Shown here piece after piece: positions 39,101 through 54,200 of a DNA stretch of 64,000 nt; position 1 is the first letter of the stretch, and each line of letters starts with the position of its first letter. The position numbers were made by a program, and so were the translations under genes. The stretch spans positions 310,001 to 374,000 of the forward strand of contig JAFREQ010000008.1 of NCBI GenBank assembly GCA_025331565.1, read 5' to 3'. Below the pieces are notes generated by a model. It saw only the letters and a list, made by a program, of their open reading frames with translations. It was not told the origin of the DNA and did no database searches. The stretch is from Holacanthus passer. Lineage: Eukaryota > Chordata > Actinopteri > Pomacanthidae.

Positions 39101-42100
39101 CTCGGGAACTCAGTGTTGACAATGATGATACATCCGGTGAATAAAGCCATTTGTGAGACTCGCAGTGATCCCCAATCTCCGACAGCAGAAAAAAAAAACT
39201 TCTGCCCTGAAGTGTGTTTGTGGGCAACCGCTAATATTAGAACGGTCATTGCTCAGAGCTGCAGAACGCTGTCAGCTGCAGTGGATGTGGAGCTCGCACG
39301 TGATTATTTCCCTGATAAATCTGTCCTGAACTGCTGGCATGCAAGCTCGCTGATTAGAGCATCGGCAGCTCAGTGGAGAAGAAGAGCGAGGCGGCTTTAA
39401 TAGATTGCATATGTAGATATGCATAGATCAGATCAGATATGCATAGATCAGGTATGTCAGGTGTGAGCGTCGCTTGACTCGTCTGCCTGAATATGTTTTT
39501 CTGTCCTATGATTCACATCTTTTCATATCTCATTATATCGCACTGCAATATTTGCAGCACCCTGAGCAGTGACCAATTTTAATAGTGTCAAAATACAACA
39601 CCCCTGTTCAACATTTAATTTGAGGATGCAGGACTGTGTTTTTACTCGTATTTACTCATCACTAATAATCATATGAATGTTCATGAACCCATGCCCAACG
39701 AATGATACACACACACACAGTTTGTACATGAAAGGGGACATAATTACTAAGTACTGATAATTATCTAATAATTATGTTCGGCTGAACTCTTCCGTGGCTG
39801 TGGACTACTTACCAGAAACACATTTACAACTGCATCAAGGCACCACAAAGCTTATTAAAATAAAATGCTTGTAAAGTCTTTATTCTCAAATCAAAGCACA
39901 GTCTCTCTGGACAGTTTGTGGCACCCGCAACACAAAAGCCATCAGGAACAGACGGCATCAAGACGGAACATTATATTCAACATAACCTGTTTCGTTTCTC
40001 CTCTGACCTGCAGCTGCAACAAGTAGATCAACACGTGAAGAGTGCAAATGGATCATGTGTTGATTTTGTTGTGTTACATAAATAGGAGGATGTGATTCTA
40101 TGGAAATGAGGATTTTACAGTGACAGCAGGAGTTGATATTCTAAGACCATGAATATGTAGAAACTCCAACTGGTCATTTGCTCAATACAACCCTAATTAA
40201 ATTAATTTGTTAATCAGCAAAATGAACAGGAAATTGTGTGAAAATTACTAATCCGCCAAAACAACACAGTCAGACAAGATTGTGCATGTGTTTTCCTGCT
40301 GCTGATATTCAGTGATTTTAGTGCATTTTAGTGCAACTGTTCTTATATATCAAGATAAACTCAAACAATTAAATGTAGACAATACAGCACAAACACACAT
40401 ACATAACAGCACAGCAGCAAAAGTAGAATGATCAACAATCAATGCAATTAAAAGGAGTTAGATATAGTTTGTCCATAAGTTGCACAATAAGTTGCATAAT
40501 ACAAAAGTTAACTGAAAAACTAAAAAGGTGAAGTCAGTGTCCCATGCCAGCTCATCATCGCTTAAAAACAAGGGCACCTGTCTCGTACCCTTATAGATCT
40601 CTCTCACTCTCACACAAACCTCCCACCACACACACGTCATACAGCCGAGGATCATCGGAGGTGGACAGGAAGGATGTTTTCTATAGGACAGAGCCAGAGT
40701 GGATGGAGTGGAGGCCTCGAGCGTTAATACAATGAATAATAACTATGTGACTGGCACAGCGGCTGGCAGACAGTCAAGACTATTCTGTTGTATTATATGG
40801 AAATAGCCCGTCTACCACTTGATATCTCAGCATTTGGTGGCAAACACTTGTGGGAGTTTTGATGAAATTCAAATGTCTCCTGTAATTATAGATCCCGTTT
40901 GTGTGTTTCTGTGTGAGCTCTGCTTTGACATGTTTGAGCTCTCCGTGGCAGTCTCTCAGGGAATCTTGTATTCAGACCCGAGCTCCGAATAGCAGTACTG
41001 TAAAATAAATGTGTGAAGATCCACCGCTTCATCAGCATTTGTATATATATCGAGGTATTTTTATAGTGATTTTAAAAAGCAGTGATATACTGGATGTCTA
41101 TTATAATATATTAAGTAAACAGGACAACTAAGTTTTGTTTAAATTCTAAAAACAAATTCAAAGGCATGGACATAGTTTTTGCTCACCAGAAGGATTTACT
41201 GACAGATGCATCGGAGGAAAAGATCATCCTGCATCCATCAACATCGTGCACAACCTCGATCACTTCAACTCACTTAAAAAGAGGAGTGAAATATTCTGAA
41301 TATATCATGAATAAAAGCAGCAATTTATTCTCACGAGAGAATATATTTGGACAGTAGAGATAAAAAAAAATAAGCGGACCTCGAGTGACGACATTAAAGT
41401 AGAGATGTTGATTTTCCACAACAGGTATGTCAAGTCAAATTAACAAGATGCCAACTTTCAGAACATGCAGCTGTTTCTCTTCTGAGTCTGATTTAACACT
41501 TTTACATATCACAGTAACAGAAAGGTGTCTGTCTGCTTAGCTTATATAATTGCTCTGGCAAGACAGCAGCTATGGTGCTTTATTGTTCCTATTTTCTCAC
41601 AGTATGTTTTACTTGTGTTTGGCGAGCGCTGTTTGGGATAACGAGTTTGGGTGGGTCTGCTGGAGTGTGAACTTCACCAAATCTAATTAAGGGCAGCACA
41701 GAGCAGACACAGTACAGAGTATGAGTCTTATTACTGCCCCCGTGCACACTGCTTCATGTGGAGAAATCAAAAAGTTGACAGGCCTGCTGTGCAGACTGTG
41801 GTGGCTAAACTATGATTCTGGGGAGGAATTTAGAAATCAGTCAATAGAAAACATACCTGCTGTACAGTTAGTGACACTGCATTGAAAGTTAGTTGTTTAA
41901 ATTACTTTTCCCACGTCAACGCTCGGCTCTGAGGGGGCCAACAGATCCAAAATGTCAGGTTGTCAGTGAGGTGATGCATGAATTATTCATCTCGATTACA
42001 TTTGCTCTTGATCACATTTTCCCAATGCAGAAAATCTTACAGACCCAATTAACAGCCGCAGTTTACTTTACAGCCCAACTCCTACACAGTCTGTTCCACT

Positions 42101-42145
42101 GTGTGTTCGAATGTGGCCATTTTTGCTTGTTATTTCCACAGTGTC

Positions 42146-42200
<55 letters not shown>

Positions 42201-45200
42201 CCTATCTTTCTTGCTCACTCAGCCATGTGATGAGAGGATGAGTTGTGGCGCACTGTAAATTTCATCTCTGTCAAGCCAGTCACTTTCTGGCCGCGGCTCG
42301 AGGGGGAACATCTGCTTGTGGGAGCGAGGCCACACTTTGGCTAGAGAGTGGCTCACAGTGGGCCATAAGAGAGCAAGTGTTTTAGAGAGAGGAAACCAGC
42401 CATTAGGGAATGTGAATATGCTCGTGCTGCACCCCAGCGCAGGCTAAATGAAGCAGCAAGGACCACGTGTAAGCATGCAGGATCAACGGTGAAGCGCTCA
42501 AGCAGAAAGCAGCCACTTCTGACCGTCCACGTGTTTCCTTGCTTCACGTACAAGCAATGCCTATTGAACTGTAGTAGAGGTTATAGTATTTCCACCCACA
42601 CCTCAGACAGATGTACTTCACTTTAAATGGCCAATTTGATAATGTTAACAATGAGCCCTGGTCCACCCTCAGGATAAATCCAAGAGGGCATCAGCACTAG
42701 CGAGCTCCAATTTCTTTGCCGAGGGTTATTACAGGGCATAACTGCAGGGGCCATATAGACCTTGTTAGTGGGCACTTAACCATCTGTACACAAATCTCCA
42801 CTAGAACACACTAGAATATTTTTCACACAGCCGTGCCTCATTTTCATAGTGACCTCTACAAGCTGAAGTGTCCTTTCAAGCCCATTCAAGCATACAGGCA
42901 GCATTCATAAAACACTTCCCCTCTTTAAACCATGACCCCATGAGAGATATGCTGTCACAAAATATTCTGAGCTATGGATAAAACCGAACTATGGAATATC
43001 AAAAGCTCCCATCTGTCCACTTTTTTTCCTCTCTGCTGCCCTTCTTTTGTTACTTAACAGCGCCCTGTTTTTATGTCAAGGAAAGGGCATGTCTTGCAAG
43101 GCAAGTGATTTGGTCGGACTGAAGACAGGAGAAAATGAACAGGTCACCCAGGAGCCCCATTGGCTGCTGGGTAATAAACCTTGTCATTGAAATGTGAGCA
43201 GAATGCAGCAACTCCACTGTGTATTTACAGTATGTGACAGCCTTGCACCGCCACACAACCACAGCTGCGGGGAAATATATTCCAAAAGCATAGTGGACAA
43301 AAATTAATATGCAAACAAGTGCATGCACCAGACTAATGTTCCCACTAAGTGAACGCTGTATGTTTAGCATGACGTCCCTATTACAAGTAATATGGTGGTG
43401 AACACTGAGTGGGCTCATATCTGCGTTCTATTATATGTGTCCATGGAAACAATTAAGTCCGGGAAGAAGTGGCTTGAGAACAATGTAGATGGATGATGAG
43501 GTCAACTCTGCTCAGTCATTTTTGCTGCATATAGATATGAAAAATGCATTATTCTAACTGTACATAAACTGTACATGAGCAATTGCATTTTTATTGAACA
43601 CAATGGCTCAAAATGGCTCTTAAGAAAACCAATATGAGTTCATTTCCACCTTAATAACAGACTGCATGCAGTCACAATAACAGGTACCTTACACAATCTG
43701 TTTCCCTCTTATACTGTGCAGGAGCGCATCTTACCTGGTTTTTCAAATCCAGCCTCGGGCATGGACGTCCCCCGTTGAAAGCTTTCTCCCTGAGCCACTT
43801 GGACCTGATCTTCAACCCGCTGCCACAGGACGCGCTGCAGGCCGACCAGGCTGACCAGTCACTGAGCTTACAGTCAAGGGGGCAAGGGATGTGGCAGACC
43901 TCCACCATGTAGCCTGAAATTGAACATTGGCAGACAGGAGGGAGAGGCCTGATTCAGACTTGGTCAGCGTCTGCAGCGAGGATCACATTAATAATGTCAG
44001 ACAGACATGCCACTGGCCTGCGCGCCGCCAGACCTTGGACTTGCTCACCGTGACACCGAGAGCTAATTATCTGACTAATGAGTGTCTCATTCCTACACTG
44101 TGCCAGCACGACATAGTGAAACTGCTTCAGGGTTTTCACACTGTATTATGCATTTTGTTTGTTTGCAGTCGCTGGACAACTTTATTAGCACGATTCAGCC
44201 GGCTTTCTTTCTTTCATGCTGAAATATACAGAAAAATACAAAGACTCTGAAACTAAACATTTCAAATAACCAACACCCAAAAGACGGCATTACAAATAAG
44301 GTTTCACAAATATTACTCATTCATTTCTGATTCTAGGCAAGTGCTAAATATGTTGCCTTTACTCAACTATAAAAACTATGATTAAATTATCTTACTCAAA
44401 CAACACATAAAAGTTTATTGAGTTTATTAGTCTTCAGCAGAGCATCAATAGCAGGGATTTAATTAAAAATGGCTGATATGATGCTAAAAATGCCTCTGGA
44501 ATCATCTTTCACATTTAAGTCCTTGAAACCAATACCAGGCTGTTCTGAAATGCCGCCCACGTCTGAGAATTGTTCAATGATTTAAATACATCTGGTGTTG
44601 TTGACAGTGGTTTCAGCCCGGCGGCGAAACAATCGACCAATCAGAGCTCGGGGGAAGAGCTTAAAAATGTGGATGTCATCTTACTACATAGCATCATGAT
44701 ACCAAGCTCCATATATCCATAGTGACAGCGAAAGACTTGACACTCTGAAATCAATATATTTCTCATAAATCTGCAGCTTCTTTTCAACTGAAAAATATGA
44801 AAATAGAAAGAAATCAACTAACATGAACACAATGTCAGGCTGAGTGAGTAAAGTGAAACCAAAAGCTGATTCAGTCTAATTATCAGGGTTGTAAAGGGTC
44901 AATATGTTATACTAGTGAAATATATTTGAATGAGTCCTACCTGAGTCTGTGCAGAGCGTCGGGCTGACCAGGCGTCCCTGCTGCTCAATGCAGGCCACAG
45001 CTCGGTAGCGCAGACCTTGACCACACTCCTTTACCTCCCGGTGGCTCATCCAGCCCTTCAGGGAACCCGGAGCTGAATGATCAGGGAGGATGCACGCGGA
45101 CCAGTTCCCAAAGGGCTGGGACAAAAACTCCTCACAGGGACAAGCCTCTGTCTCCTCCAGTGGGTGCGACTTCTCATTCAGGCAGTGCTCCTTCTTCTTA

Positions 45201-48200
45201 CTGCGACCTGAGCGGAAGATAGATAATTAATGGAAAGTTACTGCGCACTGAGTGGTTGATAAATGCTGTATGACTTTTTCCTATGTTGGGAAAGAGTATG
45301 AGGTGCTGAATGCATGAATAGATTTATTGTTTGATTTAAACATCAGTTGATAGAGAACCAAGAAAGCGGTTCATCGAAATGCAAAATGCAAAAAAAGAAC
45401 TGATAAAAATATAAGTACAGCAACTTATTTTGTTCAGTTGATTATGATCTTACATAATGTGTTTATAATCTTAGAATGTCAGCAGGTCAGCAAACAAGAC
45501 TACCAGTACTAACCACTATAAAGTGAGCGTAAAATGTTAATTTGCATCACTGTGTTTGTCAATGACAGAGGCCACATACAGACACCAGCAGTCCATCATT
45601 CCCTTTAACTGCAGGTACAGTGATGTCTTCAAGGACCAAAGTCTATCAGGACTGAAGTGAAGCAAAGACTCAAATCAATATGAGACCAGGCTCCACGCCA
45701 GGTCATTGCTAAACATCAACCAATCATGTATTTCATGTGGGTTTAACACAATTTTATATTCCACCCTTTACTGTGATGCATTTAAATTAAGTTAAAGTTG
45801 CACAGCTGTTAAATCACAAATACACATTTTAACCTTTTGTTTTTAAAAACAGGCGATGGAACATAATTGTCTTTGCCATTTTCACATCTGGTCCCATCAC
45901 AGACGCAGACAAATAAACGACTTTCTCTAAGTGTCTGGTTACAGAAAATTGTTGTCAAGACATTGAGGTTGGATTAATTTACTCACTGGTGTATCTTGCT
46001 CTGCTCTTCCCTATAGGTTGACTTTATTTCCTTTCAAGGAAACTAGCATTACAAATTAAAAGCCAATCAGTGCCCCACAACTAGTAGCAAGGAAACCTTT
46101 TCCCCCATAATGCATGTTCAGAAAGCACTCTAAATGACCCCGGGGAATCATATATTTGACGGCATATTAAACTTTAATTTTTCTCTTATTTTGAAACCAC
46201 TTGTGAATCGTGCAGGCTTAATGTCTGCGTTACACCACCATACCTCTACGCTCCGAATGTTGGGTAATTGTTTCTCTACACAATATAGAAACGACTCATT
46301 CTGTGTAAGTAGAACGCACAATACAAACAAGATTAGCCTTTTACTCAACTAAAAGACAATTTCTAACTCCTGTATGTCATTTGTATGCAAATGCACCATA
46401 TTCAGGCCTGGCACGCACAGCACAGACATTGTGTGTTACCACGAAGAGAGTAAAAACTGCTGCAGCTGTGTTCTCCCACCGCGGAGGAAACACAAGAAAG
46501 ACAAGTTCCCTTGAAAATATCTTGCCTTTTTTCTCTCGATGCACATTTATCCCCCTCCTCTCTCCCTTCTTCATCCATGACTTCTCACCAGCGCACAGTG
46601 GTGGCTGTTTTTAATATTAATGATCAACGAAGCACAGACAGCTTTTGATTCACGGGGTTGACAATAGTGGAGAAAAAGCAGACAATGGTGAGCTGCACAG
46701 CTGTCCACGCACTGTTATATCATCAGTCACCGATGTTCAGGCGCTATTTTGCGATTAAGTGCTGTAATTGTCTTTTCTGTGAACCCACTTTCGCTCAGTC
46801 TTGTTTTATATCACTTTATGATTTCATATATACCCCTAACCTCCCCCTCCTTTTTTTTGGGACTACTATCCCTCACAACCTACAATGTGGACGTCGTGTG
46901 GAGAAATGTTTCAAACATGATTCTCGCCACATTAGAAACATCAGGTCATCATCATTTATCAGCGCATATTAGAAAATGGACAGAGTGATGCACCGTGGGC
47001 TGACAGCAATTGTTTCAGTGAATTTTTCCTTTCCAGCTCCAACTCCTTTGTCTAATGAGGGTGAAAATGAATTTTTTATTTCAAGCCGAAGACCTCCATT
47101 ACGACTATTAGAGCTCACCTCTCAATGCAGCTCCCTCGAGGCTTCAAATAATTAGTCCTGTCCATTATATCTGATGAGTATTAATAGATGAGCATGAGCA
47201 GGAAGGTAACATAGCAGCTGAAAGGCATGTGTTCCTCTCAGACACTGTCACTTTTAATATCTGGACAAGCAACAGATACAGCCTGTCAAGCTGTCCAACC
47301 CCTCAAAAATCTCCCTCTTGATTGATTGTCTGCTTCGAGTCATTGAACGGTATTACATAAGAGAGCCGTGTTCTGTTCTTGCCAGCTATAAATATCCTGC
47401 TTTCATCGACATATTGATGTTGCTGTTGTACATTGTTCGAAGAATTAAAGAGTCACTGCTGTCAACGCCTCTTCGTGCAAACCAAAATAATGCATCCGAT
47501 ATGAACACCCATGCAGGATTTGCATTGGGTACATAGCATGTAATGGAGAGAGACACTCTGAGCTAATGCAGCTGGCTGGACTGGAGCTTGGCAGATAAAA
47601 GCCTCTGACATATCTTCGTATTTCACAATTTTGCAATGCAAATGTTCAAATTCTGTGTGACTGTTTTATTGACTGGATGGAAATGCCTTTATATTTAGAT
47701 CAACATGAGTCACAAACAAAATCCCATGAATGACTTTTGGAATTCTTTTAGGATACATGAGGTGTTTAAATGATGAGCTAAACCATGAGTGGAAAAGAAA
47801 GCCAAACCCGAGGATACATTTTAATAACTTCGGTGATTCCTTAACTTTTCATCTGGCGCCATCATTAAGTCAAAAGCACAGCTGTAGACTCATGAGTCTT
47901 GTTAATATGTTACATATATCAGCATTGGACCCACAAACTGGTTAGATATTGATTCAAATTTAATAAAATATAATTATGAGTCGGATAATTGACAAACCAT
48001 TTAACAACACTACACTTCTAGAATAATTCTCTCCATAATGTCAGACTCCAACTTCTGCTGTAAAGTTGTCAATTTTACAAAATGTTCTTGAGTCAGTTGC
48101 TTTAAAGCCACGTCCTGGTGAGTTACGCTGTGTTTACTTACCACTTTACGTTTGTGATAAAATCTGTGAAATGTTTATGTGACGTGCTGAAGCGTGGTGA

Positions 48201-51200
48201 CGCAGGTAGAGAAGAGTCATAAAGTAAATGAACTGAGGAGGGACTGTATTATTGTGTATGAATCAAACTGTTCAGTGGTTAGAAAAAGGGTGTTACTTTT
48301 TCTTTGAAAAGTTGAATAGACTTGATTTAGAATGAAACAAATAAGGCATGACCTGTTGCATTTACAGGAAGACATCGTATTATATTTGTTTTATGTTAAT
48401 ATACTGTTGCTTTGAAAGTGGATATTTCCTTGTTTGGCTAAAATGAATCCTGCTGCTCCCAACAGAACAGACCCAGTCAACAAGTGTGGCTTTAATGAAT
48501 TGCAGTCCCCATAGAATAATCTGCTTACTATGTAATTATCATAATTAAAGAAAACACCGTTTGTTTCCGCACTGTAAAATAAAAGTCACACACACACACA
48601 CACAGCCTGCTGAAGGAGTAGCACTGCAGTTTCGCTAATCCTGCTGTATTTGTGCACCCCTATTTGTTTCATGGATCCTGGGTGTCCTCGGCATCCTGTG
48701 CACCCAATGAGCAGCCCATCTGTTTCTGAAGTGGCTCTGATTGCAAACATTCCTCACGGAGTGTGAACTCACTGCCACCGCGCTGCAATTCACCAACAAT
48801 CTGTTCAATCTACGACACTGCTGGTGTTTGATTGAGGAGCGCCAATGCAACATCACTTCACTTTGACAACTACATTACAGGCGATAGCACCACACAGGCC
48901 AACAGGCACCGCAAACAATCTGCATTTAAGTCTGAAATAGCCAACTTGTTTTAACATTATGCATTTGAATCAAACCATTCAAATTTATCGCTGTATGATA
49001 TTTGTTGACCCGATGCTCCATTAGCAGCCATCACATGTGGAGTGAAGGAGCTTTAGCTTATTGTGGACCAGGCCATAGATGAATTAACCTGACAAACATG
49101 TCAATCGTTGGAGGCAACGAATAGTGAAATGTCAACATAAGCCTTTCCTCCATTTGATTGGATGAGTGCACCACACCCTGGTCTGTCATTGATCCGACTC
49201 CCATTTTCAAACTGATAAAAAGATGCTGTTAATGCAGAATCACGTTTCAGTTTTCATCAGCAGCGTAATGCTTTGTTTTAATAGTTGGTAATTAGGATTG
49301 CAAGGCATACTATCATATTGATATCTAATTATCATTTGATGCATATCTGCAAAGGCCAAACTCATTCATGAATACTTGTTGGCTTCTTGGCTGAAAATTG
49401 AGCAGATGTTTTCTGACTATATATACATATATGAGGCCACTAACCAACAGCAGCACGTAAGGTCAGTGCAGCAGGTGTTAACATGGAGAGGGACATGCAG
49501 AGGGAATGGTGACAGTTGTGCAAGCAAATGCAGATGCTGCTGCAGGAAAATCAAAGGTTTAAAGACTTACAGGATGGTGAGGCAGGAAAGAGCCAAAACC
49601 AGAGATGGCAGTCCGAATATGCAAACAAATCTGAATCAAAGACAAATCAAAAGTCCCAAAGAACAGGCAAGGAGCAGGAAAACAAAGCAAATATCTAATA
49701 ACACTCGGAGGAGTAAACACAAAGAAACAGAAAGACAGACTCGACGAGAGGAGGGAAGACTCTGACCAAAACCACTGGGAAGGTAAAGCTAACGAGGGAC
49801 AGGTGAAACTAATCAATAATCACACAAGGGCAGACAGCAAACAAACACACCCGAGGACAAACTCTTATAACATAAAACAGGAAATAACTAAACGAAGACC
49901 AAAAACCGAGACAAGAACTTTAACTGGGAGTGAAAATCACACTTGTCTTCAAAGACAAGCCGAAGGAACCAACTGTTCCAACACCGACAAGACAGCATTT
50001 AAATGTGGTTATGTGACATTCAAACAGTGCTCATATTACAAAGCACAGCATAACTGACATTATTAGACTTTATGTTCTTACATATCTTTTCTACATATTA
50101 CAATATCTATAGCTCACAATACAAGTCCCAGAACAGTTGACATAAAAGAAAAAGTCTCTCTATTCTGTTGTAGTCTGTTCTGTAATATAATGCCTGATAG
50201 TAAAACCCGTGTACTGTGAGATGGGTGGATAATAAATCCCACAGAAATCCTCTCCCTGCTCACCAGCCTGGTGCTATACGTTCAAATGGTATATGTTTTT
50301 TTTCCACCTTTCTTGGAAGCTTGACTGGATTTCTGTGGAGTGGATTTTGACCAATCCCTCAGTCGATCTTTATTTATGTGGTGCATTCAAAAAAAATGAA
50401 ATAAATACAATTAGAGCAGAAACAAAATTGAAAAATAATGGCAAAACATGCAAAGTAGAAAATACACAAGCGTAAAGATAAAACTGAACCATAAACTATA
50501 ATAAAATAAATTAACCTCCCTATAGCAAATTGACCATTAGAACTGCAGCATTTCTATAAAAGGCCTGGCTAAAATGATACACACGAGGTACTTAAAAGCT
50601 TAGTGTGACAAAGAAGAGAGTCGGAGCAATTTTGAATGGCTGAGTAACAAAGCTGGATACTGTAGCTAAACCATTTATCTGCAGTTAAGCTCCTACAGAT
50701 ACACACACAAACTCTGCTCTCTGATCTGTGGCAGAAATAATTCACAGAACTTAACGTTTGAATACCCATACAACAGTCAACATGCCGCTCGAGAGAGAAA
50801 CGAGCTACAACTCAATACCAGCCAATAAAGCGATGGGAAAAACATTTAGGCACGCATCATTTTCTGAACGTTTTCTCCACCCGAGTCGAGTCATCCTTTA
50901 TTCTGACAGGAGACAGATTCAAATTACAGCAGCATTTGCATAAATGTGTATCATTAAAGCATCAATAAATCATTAGCCTATTAATGTTAAGACATCGGTA
51001 TAATTAATACAAACAAAGAAGAAGACTGGCATCCATTATGCAGCTTTTTCAGAGTAAACAGAGTTAAAGTTTTCAGAGCTCTTGACAAGCAGCGATGTCG
51101 TAATTGCAACAGGAACAAACAGTCTTTAGTGAAAATCAGATCTTAATTTTGTGTTTTGCTGATATATAATAGAAAGAGGTTCAATCTTCTTCATCGTGCT

Positions 51201-54200
51201 GTCATGTATTTATTGCAAATATATCAACATATCAGTATCAGTTAAAGATGATACATGATGTTAAAAATGCAGCACGTTCAGAGATGCAAATCATCCGCAG
51301 AGGATCGTATAAAGGAGGTGACTGTCTCAGTAGCTGCACATCCAGCGTTCGCGTAGGGGAGTGGGAGTTTAGGGGCCTATCCCAGCATGCATTGAACAAC
51401 AAGCAGGGAAGAAGCACGCACCTCTGACCACCCTCTCAGAACTAATACCAATCCTTTCTCTAAACAGCCTACCCTGTGCAGGGTGGAGAAGGAGCCTCTG
51501 TTACCTGAATGACCAGCAATGGGCTCTTTTTTAGTGTCCTGGCTGTGGCCGCTCTCGAACATAAAGTGTGTGCATGTGTGTGAATGAAAATAGCAATGGC
51601 ACACTGGCAGTGGGGTTTAACTTGAATTGGGTTTAGCGGCGACCTCAGCACAGGTCTGACAAGCAACCGACCCGAATGGTGTTCCTCAAAGACATTTTTT
51701 TTGTCATCTGGTTCCAAATAGCAAACAAATTTGGAGGTGTTCAGCTTAACAGTTCTCAAACAGGTAGGCAACCGGGTGTGGGCTCTCCCTCAGTCCAGCA
51801 GCAGAAAGAATTAATGTGAGCCTACTGCACAGTATCCATGCACACATTAGGCAAGAGGCATTCAGATGGTGTGTATTCTGGACAGGTCACCAGGTCTATC
51901 AGTACACAGATATGCATACACAGGCAAACATATTCACACCTATGGGCAACACAGAATAATCAGTTCACCTAATTTGCATGTTGTCTTCAGACTGTGGGAG
52001 GGAATCAGAGCACCAGGAGGAAACCTGCACAGGATAAACATGCAAATTCCTCACAGAAAGCCTCCCAGTGGAAGCACGTCCTTGCATTAAAATGACACAG
52101 CTAACACCCATTTCTGTCATAATAAAGAATGAATGTCACATACATAGTTCCTGTTCACATTAATGGGTCATTTTACAGTCTCCCGTTCAGGTAACATTCA
52201 CATTCTGCACAAAAGCCAAACAATCACACAGGCGTCACAAAGTCAGAGGTGTGACATCAAATCTCGACAATGCAAATCTGATGATTTGTGCGTATGTGTT
52301 TGTGCGTGTGTGTGAAGAAGAGGCAGGTTGGGGTGTCAGAAGCTGTCATAGACAGTGAACAGTAACACAGTGCTGAGGCGTGGCTGCTCATTTTAGGCTT
52401 TTCTCCTTTCAAGCCCTCAATTTGTTTTCTTTGCAAACACACAGTAGTTATAGGTAAGAAGTGGCATAATACAAGGGAGGCTGTTAAATTATGACAACAC
52501 GGAAATTATACATCCAGAACAGGGGAACGCCTGTCATAACATGCTCCTCTGTGCAAACTGAAGAATTATATTCGTTGTGTTTTGTGCTTTGTCTTGCACA
52601 CATAACCTGCAAATTTCAAAGTTGGGACGCTGTGTAAAACTTAAATAAACACTGAATGCAATCATTTGCAAACTGTGTTTACTGACAACAGTTTCACAAA
52701 GTGTTCCTGAGCCCATGTAGTAATCTCCTTTATACAACCATGTTTGACAAAGTGTTGAACCTCTCTCCATCCTCACTTGTGAAAGACTGAGTCTTTCCAG
52801 GATGAACCTTTCATACCCAATCATGATACTATCACCTGTTACCAATGAACCTGTTTACCTGTGGAATGATCCAAACAGGTGTTTTTGGATCAGTCCACAA
52901 CTTTCACAGTCTTTTGTTGCTCCTGTCCCAACTTGTTTGAAACATGTTGCTGCCACCAAATTCAGAATAAGCAGATATTTACAAAAAACAATGAAGCTGA
53001 TCAGGTCAAAGATTAAATATATTATTTTTGTACTGTTTTCAAGTGAGTATATGTCCTAAAGTATTAAAAATGATCACAGTATTTATGTTTTAAACAGCAT
53101 CCTGGTTTTTAATCAGGGGTGTAGTTGTCAGAGCCTTTTCCTTCTGCCAATCCACCGACATATGCTTGACTTTAGTCGATTTTTTTAGCACATTTTTTTT
53201 CTTCTTTCCACTTTTCGGAAATCCAACAGCCTTTCGGAGCTTCAAATTGACTTTCAGCTGAGACATGCAAACTATACTGCTGTGTAACATATGACTCAAG
53301 GAAGCTTTTCAACGTACTTGCATTATCTAAGCAGAGGCTTTGATAAGCTGCCAACTTCCTTAACTACATACAAAAGCTCAAGACCCTACAGTTGGTTTAC
53401 TTTCCATCAAATTACCTGACAGAGAAATTTGAGGAAAGTGTTCAAGTTTGCAAAAAATAGTTGAAATGCTGACCTAGTATGACCATTAGTGCCTTCTGAA
53501 CATGAACACGCACTAACTTGAGCACACACTTCCAAATAAAACCCACCACTGAGCTGAGGCTGAATTCATGCGCTGGATTCTAAGAGCATTATAGAAGGAG
53601 ACAGGGTATGTTTACTACAACCCCTCCGGCATCGGATCAAATATTCATGAAGACAAATAGTATCCAGCCTGGTCTGCAACCACAGCATGTAATTCAGATT
53701 TCGCCATCTGCACTGAAATAAGGGATTACAAGCTGTGAGAGACCTAATTTAAGACCTGACATAACACTACAGGGACAGTAGAAAGTTACAGTAACACAAC
53801 CAGAGAGTAAAGAGGTCGGACTGGATTCTGGTATATCTGTCACAGCACAGGGGCTTTTCAGCGCGTGAAGAATACGCTGCCATGATAACAACCCTGAAGA
53901 TGAAGGAATGTAGTTGAGCTGCTTTTGGAATGAGAGTGCAAGGTGACTACTTTATGATTCCATTCTCGCTTGTAGTAGAGCATTGACACAGGTGGATGGG
54001 GATGTAAAGCAACACAAACAGCAACATTAAGTGCTTTTTACTAATAGTAAAGAGCGGATAGTTTATATGGATTTTCAAATCAATGCCAGGCGGCTTGACC
54101 TAGAAATCCAATCATTCCACAGGTAAGGATGAAGCGCTTGACCTGAGCGACATACTGCGTTTGACAATCTGTGAATGAAATTCTTTACCTGTGAGCGAGC

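Larger units (their letters stand above)
30080..43734 (-). other. thsd7b: Largest intron in window, exon 4 to exon 5
   Basis: 13,655 bp, GT-AG, phase 0. It holds the CA microsatellite near the exon 5 acceptor, full element copy 3 (30376-30872), a possible LINE ORF2 remnant (37003-37332), a SINE head (37440-37560) and a (TC)n tract (42149-42200). Between these it is AT-rich with no recognisable exon. The stretches 31000-36900 and 37800-42100 show nothing I can name. Confidence 0.85.
45208..54188 (-). other. thsd7b: Intron, exon 2 to exon 3
   Basis: 8,981 bp, GT-AG, phase 1. It holds a (CA)n at 48587-48604, a possible repeat at 49570-50040, fragments of a dispersed repeat at 51374-51398 and 51850-52085, and element copy 4 at 52612-53040. 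No exon was recognised. Confidence 0.85.

Noticed and set aside
39415..39452. Short direct repeat of agatatgcatagatcag
   Set aside because: Two copies about 20 bp apart; a simple local duplication with no sign of function or of a CRISPR-like array.
49376..49765. 129-codon open frame on plus strand
   Set aside because: Lys/Arg/Gln-rich low-complexity translation of an A-rich interspersed repeat, with no known domain.
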